Of a stretch of 12,449 nt of DNA, positions 1 to 5,156 are shown in pieces. The stretch is from Chthonomonas sp. UBA2387 (GTDB lineage: Bacteria; Armatimonadota; Fimbriimonadia; Fimbriimonadales; Fimbriimonadaceae). The stretch spans positions 1-12,449 of the forward strand of contig DDSP01000041.1 of assembly GCA_002343445.1 (NCBI GenBank). Direction: 5' to 3'. The notes beneath the pieces are model-generated. The model worked only from the letters and a program-made list of their open reading frames with translations, did no database searches and was not told the DNA's origin. A program made the position numbers and the translations under genes. Position 1 is the first letter of the stretch, and every line of letters starts with the position of its first letter.

Positions 1-22
1 TATTAATGAGACACTACACTAG
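1..22. repeat. Left copy of 22-bp terminal inverted repeat (probable IS end)
   Basis: The first 22 bases are an exact reverse complement of the last 22 bases of the window (12428-12449); the match stops at base 23. Reading outward, both edges go C-TA-GTGTAGTGTCTC and then an AT-rich ATTAATA. This looks like the terminal inverted repeat of an insertion sequence that lies outside the window on both sides. The C before TA at both edges fits insertion at TA within CTAG, a preference known for IS630-type elements. No transposase is visible here, so the family is inferred only. Confidence 0.65.
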
Positions 23-45
23 GTCGATGCCGATAGCGAGTTTGC

Positions 46-735
46 TCATGAGTTGCCCCCTCCCCGTGTGTCGAGTCCAGACAAGGTTACCGAGGCGCGC
101 TTCAAGAGCCTGTCTCCGGCCTTGGCTCCGATTGAGATGCAGCGTGCAACGGTGCCACTGGGTGCCTCCGACGGTTCGTAACCCGTCGCCTGATAAAACT
201 CAGCGAGGAACGCGTCACCCGGATTTGGGCGCAGTACCTGAATCCCAAGGGGTTCGAGTGTCCGCGCGAAGGACTTGAGTTCCCTCTCGGCCGCAGCTCG
301 CTCCGCATGGCTTAAGTCGGTCAATTGCAGGGTGTGGTCGATCACCGTGAGGTACGCGATGCAAGCAGCTTCGTGACGTTCGACGACCCGTTTCAAGCGC
401 TCGACTTGGCTGTTTCGCTCTTGGATGCGCTGCTCCGTTTCCTGATGGCTGAGGAGAGCGGCCTCCAGCTTTGCTTGAATCTCGCTTAGGCCGTCTGCGC
501 GCTCGCCCAGCGAATCAGCAACCAGCTCGAACTCCAGGCGGGTCTTCGCCAGCGACCTCACTTCCGGCTTCAATAGCTCGGCGTCAGACTCGCGCTCACG
601 ATCAGGGTCTATCGTGGCAAGGGCTGGGCCTGATGGTTCGCTGGTACCCAATGCCCGAGCCGATAACATCCATATGGAAGCTGAGGTGAGCCCAACTCCC
701 ACAATCAACATTGCGACCAATCCCGGAACACTCAT
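46..735 (-). CDS. Membrane-anchored coiled-coil protein with GrpE-like C-terminal head
   Basis: 229 aa if begun at the ATG at 735, which follows an AGGA spaced 8 nt away; an upstream in-frame TTG at 807 is less likely. Residues about 4-26 form one hydrophobic N-terminal membrane segment. Residues about 58-125 are a charged heptad-like helix, probably a coiled coil. Residues about 158-218 resemble the GrpE beta-head: LEPLGIQVLRPNPGD, then a GTVARCISIG strand and GDRLLKRASV, which corresponds to the GrpE GYxLxDRxLRPAxV ending. Canonical GrpE is a soluble DnaK nucleotide-exchange factor; here the FDP and GY positions are altered, so exchange activity is not assured. It follows leuC on the same strand after 149 bp and ends 23 bp from the window-edge repeat. 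The GrpE link is read by eye from a short region; otherwise treat it as a hypothetical membrane protein. Confidence 0.6.
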   Translation of the reverse strand: MSVPGLVAMLIVGVGLTSASIWMLSARALGTSEPSGPALATIDPDRERESDAELLKPEVRSLAKTRLEFELVADSLGERADGLSEIQAKLEAALLSHQETEQRIQERNSQVERLKRVVERHEAACIAYLTVIDHTLQLTDLSHAERAAAERELKSFARTLEPLGIQVLRPNPGDAFLAEFYQATGYEPSEAPSGTVARCISIGAKAGDRLLKRASVTLSGLDTRGGGNS

Positions 736-884
736 AATGCTTGTCCTAGCCAAGAGGCAGCTCTGCGACGCGCAGACGAATCGTACCAGAAGGTTCTTCT
801 GTGTCAAACAAGCCGGGTCCTTCTTGGGCCTCTGGAATTCTCCTTGTGCCGCAGGTCCACCTTCAGACAGGTGTTCTGGGAGCG

Positions 885-2273
885 CTAGGCCACGTACTCA
901 CGAGGGTCGGCGAAGCGGCCGGCGATGGCGGTGGCGGCGGCGGTCGCGGGGCTGACCAGGTGCGTTCGCGATCCGGGACCCTGTCGCCCTTCGTACGGAC
1001 GGTTGCTCGTCGAGGCGCTGCGCTGCTTCGGGCGAAGGATGTCGCCGTTCATCCCGAGGCACATCGAACACCCCGCGTGGTGCCATTCGAATCCGGCTTC
1101 GCGGAACACGTCGGCCAGGCCCTCGGCTTCGGCGAGCGCCTTCACTGCCTCGCTTCCGGGGACCACCATCGCGCGGACGCCGGCGGCCACCTTGCGGCCT
1201 TTGGCGATCGCCGCGGCTTGGCGCAGGTCCTCGATGCGCGAGTTCGTACACGAGCCGATGAACACCGTGTCGACCGCCACTTCGCGCAAGTCCACCCCTG
1301 GTTTGAGGCCCATGTAGCCCAGCGCACGGGTCTCGCTGGCATTGGCGGGCTCGGGGATGGGCTGGCCGATGTCCACGGTCATCGCGGGCGTCGTGCCCCA
1401 CGTCACTTGCGGCTCCAGCCCGCTCGCGTCGAGCGTCTCCAAGCGGTCGTAGGCCGATGGGTCGTCGGTTTTGAGTTCGGCGCAGCGGGCTTCGAGTTCG
1501 GCGAACGCCGCGCCTTTGGGGGCGTAGGGGCGGTCGCCGTCGGCGATGTATTCGAGGGTGGTGGCATCGGGGCGGATCAGGCCCGCGCGCGCGCCCATCT
1601 CGATGGACATGTTGCAGATCGTCATGCGTCCGCTCATGGGCAAGGCTTCGATGGCTGGCCCGAAGTACTCGGCGACGTGGCCCGTCGCGCCTGCCGCGCC
1701 GAGCTTGCGGATGATGGCGAGGATGATGTCTTTGGCCGTCACGCCTTCGCGGAGGGACCCGGTCACTTGGATGCCGAGCGACTTGGGTTTCTTGGGCGAG
1801 ATGAGGGTTTGCGTGGCCAGCACGTGTTCGACCTCGGTGGTGCCGATGCCGAAGGCCAACGCGCCGTAGGCCCCGTGGGTCGAGGTGTGCGAATCGCCGC
1901 AGACCATGGTCAATCCCGGCAGGGTGAGGCCCAGTTGGGGGCCGATGACGTGGACGATGCCTTGACGCGGGTGGTGGTAGCCGAAGAGGGGGACGCCGAA
2001 TTTCTCGCAGTTGCGCGCCAGCGCCGCGATTTGCTGGCCGCTGAGCGTGGACTCGTCGATGGGTCGGCCATCGGTGGGGACGTTGTGGTCCACGGTGGCG
2101 AACGTGAGATCGGGGCGGCGGACCTTGCGGCCCTGTTCGCGAAGCCCGTCGAATGCCTGGGGGGAGGTGACTTCGTGAACGAGGTGGCGGTCGATGTAGA
2201 GCAGGGTCGCCCCTCCCTCCATCGTCGTCACCACGTGGGCGTCCCAAACCTTGTCGAAGAGCGTCGAAGCCAT
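885..2273 (-). CDS. leuC: 3-isopropylmalate dehydratase large subunit
   Basis: 462 aa, close to the usual LeuC length of about 465-470. LeuC with LeuD isomerises 2-isopropylmalate to 3-isopropylmalate in leucine synthesis, in the cytoplasm, using a [4Fe-4S] cluster. The start MASTLFDKVWDAHVV is the typical LeuC N-terminus, so ATG 2273 is chosen over an upstream frame extension to 2336. Visible family motifs are CGDSHTSTHGA (125-135), GSCTNSRIEDL (340-350) and CSMCLGMN (402-409). The cluster ligands are Cys342, Cys402 and Cys405, all present. The C-terminus shows STSNRPYEGRQG and HLVSPATAAA, both LeuC-like. A TACAAT box lies 7 nt before the ATG with no Shine-Dalgarno, suggesting a leaderless mRNA. 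No leuD is adjacent: the next gene downstream is an unrelated membrane protein. Confidence 0.97.
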   Translation of the reverse strand: MASTLFDKVWDAHVVTTMEGGATLLYIDRHLVHEVTSPQAFDGLREQGRKVRRPDLTFATVDHNVPTDGRPIDESTLSGQQIAALARNCEKFGVPLFGYHHPRQGIVHVIGPQLGLTLPGLTMVCGDSHTSTHGAYGALAFGIGTTEVEHVLATQTLISPKKPKSLGIQVTGSLREGVTAKDIILAIIRKLGAAGATGHVAEYFGPAIEALPMSGRMTICNMSIEMGARAGLIRPDATTLEYIADGDRPYAPKGAAFAELEARCAELKTDDPSAYDRLETLDASGLEPQVTWGTTPAMTVDIGQPIPEPANASETRALGYMGLKPGVDLREVAVDTVFIGSCTNSRIEDLRQAAAIAKGRKVAAGVRAMVVPGSEAVKALAEAEGLADVFREAGFEWHHAGCSMCLGMNGDILRPKQRSASTSNRPYEGRQGPGSRTHLVSPATAAATAIAGRFADPREYVA

Positions 2274-2280
2274 CGGGAGT

Positions 2281-2286
2281 ATTGTA
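2281..2286 (-). promoter_or_regulatory. -10 box (TACAAT) of leuC, leaderless type
   Basis: On the minus strand TACAAT is followed by 7 nt (ACTCCCG) and then the leuC ATG. This spacing would place transcription start at or next to the start codon. No Shine-Dalgarno fits in the gap, and no clear TTGACA-like -35 is seen 16-18 nt upstream. Confidence 0.55.
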
Positions 2287-2426
2287 CGCCCGACTCGACC
2301 ACAGACGCCTCTCGATGCCGTTGTCGTCGGCTTCACTGGTAAGCGTTGTATGGCGAAACGCTGTTCGCGATAATAGCGAAGGGTCTTATTGTGTCGAAAC
2401 GCCGCTCGGCATCCTAACGCCAGGGA

Positions 2427-3032
2427 TCAGAGCACGCGGGCCAGGTCGAGGGTCGCCAACACCCATTCGCCGTCGGGTTCGAACGCGGCTTCCGGATCGA
2501 GCCGTCGCATCAGGGCGAGCGAGGCTCGGTTGGTCGCCAGCACGGGACAGACCAAGCGCACGATGCCCCGGCTGCGGGCGGCGAGGGCGAGGTGGATGAA
2601 CAGTGTTCGTCCCAGGCCGACGCCTTGAACGTCGTCCGCGACGGCCACGGCGGCTTCCGCCTGCGAAGGGTCTCGCGGGTCGCGAACGAACCGGGCGACG
2701 GCGACGCCCCGCAGCGCGCCCGCCGAGCGCATGGTCGCCCCGATCGCGTAGTGGTTCGAGCCGTCCACTTCGGTCAGGTAGCGAAGCTCTTGTGGCGAAA
2801 ACCGTCGCTTGACCGTCCCGAACCGGTGATAAACCGTTTGGTCGCGGGCGGTGCGCAGGGCGTGGACGAAGAGGGGCTTGTCCTCGGGGCGCACCTCGCG
2901 AATCCGGACGACCCGCCCATCCTTCAGGCGGAGCACATCGCCATCGTCCCGCCGTCCTTTGGTGAGCCACCACACGGCGGCGACACCGGCTCCGGCGGCC
3001 AGCCACCACGTCCAAGTGCGGACTCGCGCCAT
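2427..3032 (-). CDS. GNAT-family N-acetyltransferase with N-terminal membrane anchor
   Basis: 201 aa. Residues about 8-24 (WWLAAGAGVAAVWWLT region) form a hydrophobic segment followed by KGRR, suggesting a single anchor with the enzyme in the cytoplasm. The GNAT fold begins near residue 34 (VLRLKDGRVVRIREVRPED). The acetyl-CoA pyrophosphate-binding motif is QGVGLG at 136-141, followed by the helix RTLFIHLALAARSRG. The ending NRASLALMRRLDPEAAF fits the last GNAT helix and strand. The substrate cannot be told. The region after the anchor resembles acetyltransferase domains attached to protein-acetylating ligases, but no ligase part is present. A TTG precedes the ATG at 3032; the ATG is preferred because a CACAAT box lies exactly 7 nt upstream. 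The gene is divergent from the J-like gene and 153 bp upstream of leuC on the same strand. Confidence 0.82.
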   Translation of the reverse strand: MARVRTWTWWLAAGAGVAAVWWLTKGRRDDGDVLRLKDGRVVRIREVRPEDKPLFVHALRTARDQTVYHRFGTVKRRFSPQELRYLTEVDGSNHYAIGATMRSAGALRGVAVARFVRDPRDPSQAEAAVAVADDVQGVGLGRTLFIHLALAARSRGIVRLVCPVLATNRASLALMRRLDPEAAFEPDGEWVLATLDLARVL

Positions 3033-3039
3033 CAAGGGG

Positions 3040-3045
3040 ATTGTG
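3040..3045 (-). promoter_or_regulatory. -10-like box (CACAAT) of the GNAT gene
   Basis: CACAAT is separated by 7 nt (CCCCTTG) from the ATG at 3032, the same geometry as leuC. A weak -35 candidate, TTGCCC, lies 15 nt upstream. The gene has no Shine-Dalgarno. Leaderless transcription is inferred. Confidence 0.4.
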
Positions 3046-3085
3046 CCACAGGGCAGTTCGGGGCAAGGGGCCTGCCCGGCAACGG

Positions 3086-3091
3086 TATCAT
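3086..3091 (+). promoter_or_regulatory. -10-like box (TATCAT) of the J-like/GH29 operon
   Basis: TATCAT lies 12 nt before the GTG start at 3104 in the 71-bp divergent region shared with the GNAT gene. A six-codon mini-frame (ATG at 3090, TGA at 3105-3107) overlaps the GTG as GTGA, but with a start near 3098 its ATG would not be transcribed. The -35 is unclear. Confidence 0.35.
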
Positions 3092-3103
3092 GAACGCACA
3101 GCA

Positions 3104-3565
3104 GTGAGCACCGGACGACGCTTCTACGATCTGGCGCGCGCCCACGTCAACAGCGAGTGGGATCGCCTCAAGGACTTGGACATCTTCGACAAGATCAACG
3201 ATGGTCTGCACCGTTCGGATGCCCAAGCCGAGTTGGAAGCGGCGACACCGGCGACCACGCAGACCGAATCGGTGGCGTTCGAGCGGATCGAGTATGTGGT
3301 CGAGAAGCGCGTGGTGACCGACCCCGAGGAGAAGCGCCGGATCGCCCGCTCGGTGCTGGGCGTCGGGCCCGAGGCTCAATACGAGGAGATCCGCGAGGCG
3401 TTCGAGCGTCTTTCGCGCCGGGCCAACCCGTCCAACTTCCCGGACAACACCAGCGAACGAAAGCAGGCCCAGGAGCTTCATCGTCGCGTGCATCTGGCGT
3501 ACCAGACGCTGACCGAGAACATGGACAGCACCGAGCGACGGTTCAAGAACCTCGAACTGGACTGA
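3104..3565 (+). CDS. DnaJ-like protein with degenerate J domain (no HPD)
   Basis: 153 aa from GTG 3104 (MSTGRRFYDLARAHVNSEW); the frame is open further upstream but the earlier residues look non-coding. Residues 1-35 form an amphipathic helix with many charged residues; residues about 40-60 are low-complexity Ala/Thr. Residues about 83-150 have the spacing of a J domain: SVLGVGPEAQYEEIREAFERL, then RRANPSN where HPD is expected, then AQELHRRVHLAYQTL and TERRFKNLE. The HPD tripeptide needed to stimulate DnaK ATPase is replaced by NPS (108-110), so a J-like scaffold or regulator is more likely than a true co-chaperone. The GH29 gene starts 9 nt downstream, so the two are probably co-transcribed. 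The partner is unknown. Confidence 0.75.
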   Translation: MSTGRRFYDLARAHVNSEWDRLKDLDIFDKINDGLHRSDAQAELEAATPATTQTESVAFERIEYVVEKRVVTDPEEKRRIARSVLGVGPEAQYEEIREAFERLSRRANPSNFPDNTSERKQAQELHRRVHLAYQTLTENMDSTERRFKNLELD

Positions 3566-3574
3566 GTTTGGGGC

Positions 3575-4621
3575 ATGAGAGACGACGTTCTCGCCCATAG
3601 TTCGGCCACCCGCCACGAGAAGCCCGCTTGGCTGCAGGAGCGGTTGCGGTGGTTCCAGTCTCTGCGATTCGGCATCATCCTCCACTGGGCGCCCTACAGC
3701 CAGTGGGATTGCTGCGAAAGTTGGCCGCTCGTGCCCGAGGACACGTGGGCGCGGGGCGAGTGCAAGCCTTGGGTCGAACGCGGCAAGGACCTGGAGCGGT
3801 TTCAGCGCGACTACTGGAATCTGCCCGCGACGTTCAACCCGACCCGCTTCGATCCGGACGCATGGGCGCTGACGTTCGCCGAAGCCGGTGCCAAGTACGT
3901 CTGCTTCACCACCAAGCACCACGACGGCTTCTGCATGTGGGACACCCAGACTACGGACTACAAGATTACTGGACCGATCTGTCCGTTCCACACGCACCCC
4001 CAAGCCGATGTGACCAAGGCGCTGTTCGATGCTTGCCGCAAGCAAGGGCTGGCGATCTCGGCGTACTTTTCCAAGGCCGATTGGCATTGCCCCGACTACT
4101 GGAACCCCGAGACCGGCCCGACGCACCGCGGCGCGAACACCCTGGACGACCCCGAGCGGTGGGAGCGGTTCGTCCGCTACACGCATGAGCAAATCCGCGA
4201 ACTCATGACGGGATACGGGCCGATCGACGTCCTGTGGCTGGATGCCGGCTGGGTCAAAGGCAAAGAGGATCTCCGCATGGCCGAGATGGTGGCCATGGCG
4301 CGCGCGCTTCAACCCGGCCTGATCGTGGCCAACCGCACGGTCGGCGACGAATTCGAGGACATCGTGACTCCCGAGCGCGAGTTGCCCGAGGGAGACCTGG
4401 GTTCGCCTTGGGAAGCGTGTCTGCCGCTGTGTCCCGATTGGAAGTACGTCTCGGGCCAAACGCCCCGCTCGGCGGAGGAGGTGGTGGCCGAGATCGAGTT
4501 TGCGAACCGAAACGGCGGGAACCTCCTGCTGGGCATCGCGCCCATGCCCACGGGCGAACTGCCGCCCGCCCAAGTGGATGTGTTGCGCGCCATCGGCCGG
4601 CTGAGGCGGACTGGCGTTTAG
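3575..4621 (+). CDS. Alpha-L-fucosidase-like glycoside hydrolase, family GH29
   Basis: 348 aa, beginning 9 nt after the J-like gene with a weak GGGG before the ATG. GH29 enzymes remove alpha-L-fucose with retention. The catalytic barrel is clear: RFGIILHW (31-38), FNPTRFDPDAWALTFAEAGAKY, the hallmark TTKHHDGFCMWDT (112-124), and YGPIDVLWLDAGW with Asp223 as expected nucleophile. SPWEACLPLCPDWKY (277-291) matches the conserved WE...W-Y segment, and NGGNLLLGIAPMPTGELP closes the barrel. There is no signal peptide, so the enzyme should be cytoplasmic and act on imported oligosaccharides. Many GH29 proteins run to 450 aa or more with a C-terminal beta-sandwich; here the protein stops soon after the barrel. 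The general acid/base cannot be assigned by eye. Exact substrate specificity is inferred. Confidence 0.88.
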   Translation: MRDDVLAHSSATRHEKPAWLQERLRWFQSLRFGIILHWAPYSQWDCCESWPLVPEDTWARGECKPWVERGKDLERFQRDYWNLPATFNPTRFDPDAWALTFAEAGAKYVCFTTKHHDGFCMWDTQTTDYKITGPICPFHTHPQADVTKALFDACRKQGLAISAYFSKADWHCPDYWNPETGPTHRGANTLDDPERWERFVRYTHEQIRELMTGYGPIDVLWLDAGWVKGKEDLRMAEMVAMARALQPGLIVANRTVGDEFEDIVTPERELPEGDLGSPWEACLPLCPDWKYVSGQTPRSAEEVVAEIEFANRNGGNLLLGIAPMPTGELPPAQVDVLRAIGRLRRTGV

Positions 4622-4628
4622 CTGTTGC

Positions 4629-4647
4629 GCGTTACACCTGCGTTACA
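4629..4647 (+). repeat. Tandem GCGTTACA half-sites upstream of the globin gene
   Basis: GCGTTACA occurs at 4629-4636 and again at 4640-4647, start to start 11 nt, about one helical turn. The pair lies in the 58-bp gap between the GH29 stop and the globin start. Side-by-side direct half-sites at helical spacing are typical of a regulator binding site, but no known consensus is matched and chance is possible. Confidence 0.3.
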
Positions 4648-4679
4648 AAGATGGCCCATCGGTCGAATCCCCCCAAGGG

Positions 4680-5156
4680 ATGTGCGACCATAAGGGTGTG
4701 ACACCTTTGGACGAACTGGAGTGGCTCAATCCAGACGAGATCCGTCTGTTGCGCACCTCCTTCGTTCGCATGATTCCCGCTTGCGAAGTCCGGAGTGAAC
4801 GGTTCTATGAGCGACTGTTCGAATCGGACCCTTCGTTGCGCCCGTTGTTCCCGACCGACATGGAATCTCAGAATGAGAAGCTGACCATGATGCTCGCTTC
4901 CGCGATCGACCTGCTTGACCAACGCGACAAGTTTGTCGAGACGTGCGCCGCACTTGGCAAGCGTCACGCGGGCTATGGCGCCTTGCGCGGCCATTACGAC
5001 CTGGTGACCCGTCTGCTCGTGGAGTGCCTGGTCGAGGAGTTGGAGCCGAGCCTGAGTCAGGCCGAGCGATCCAGTTGGACCAAGCTGTTGACGCTCATTT
5101 CCGAGTTCATGCTCAGCGGATCTGGTCAAACTGAGCACGCGCCGCGTCAAGGGTGA
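4680..5156 (+). CDS. Single-domain globin (flavohemoglobin-type heme domain)
   Basis: 158 aa from ATG 4680; a GTG at 4698 (MTPLDELEWLN) is an equally plausible start. The whole chain is a globin fold alignable with the N-terminal domain of flavohemoglobin Hmp. RFYERLFESDPSLRPLFP carries the B10 Tyr (Tyr43). MESQNEKL supplies Gln64 at E7. ALGKRHAGYGALRGHY carries the proximal heme ligand His96 (F8), followed by the helix YDLVTRLLVECL. Tyr-B10, Gln-E7 and His-F8 are the oxygen- and NO-handling pocket of this class. No FAD/NAD reductase domain follows, so the protein must use an outside reductant or act as a sensor or carrier. It lies 58 bp after the GH29 gene and its last 44 bp overlap the convergent regulator gene. 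Family assignment is firm; the physiological role is inferred. Confidence 0.88.
   Translation: MCDHKGVTPLDELEWLNPDEIRLLRTSFVRMIPACEVRSERFYERLFESDPSLRPLFPTDMESQNEKLTMMLASAIDLLDQRDKFVETCAALGKRHAGYGALRGHYDLVTRLLVECLVEELEPSLSQAERSSWTKLLTLISEFMLSGSGQTEHAPRQG

Noticed and set aside
736..884. leuD fragment or terminator between leuC and the GrpE-like gene
   Set aside because: No LeuD-like reading frame in any frame; the only inverted repeat (AGAA...TTCT near 790) is very short.
801..2342. 513-codon plus-strand open frame opposite leuC
   Set aside because: Gly/Ala/His/Arg-rich translation with no motif, exactly antisense to an unmistakable leuC; a shadow of high GC.
3032..4573. 513-codon minus-strand open frame opposite the J-like and GH29 genes
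   Set aside because: No family features, and the opposite strand carries two recognised genes with intact motifs.
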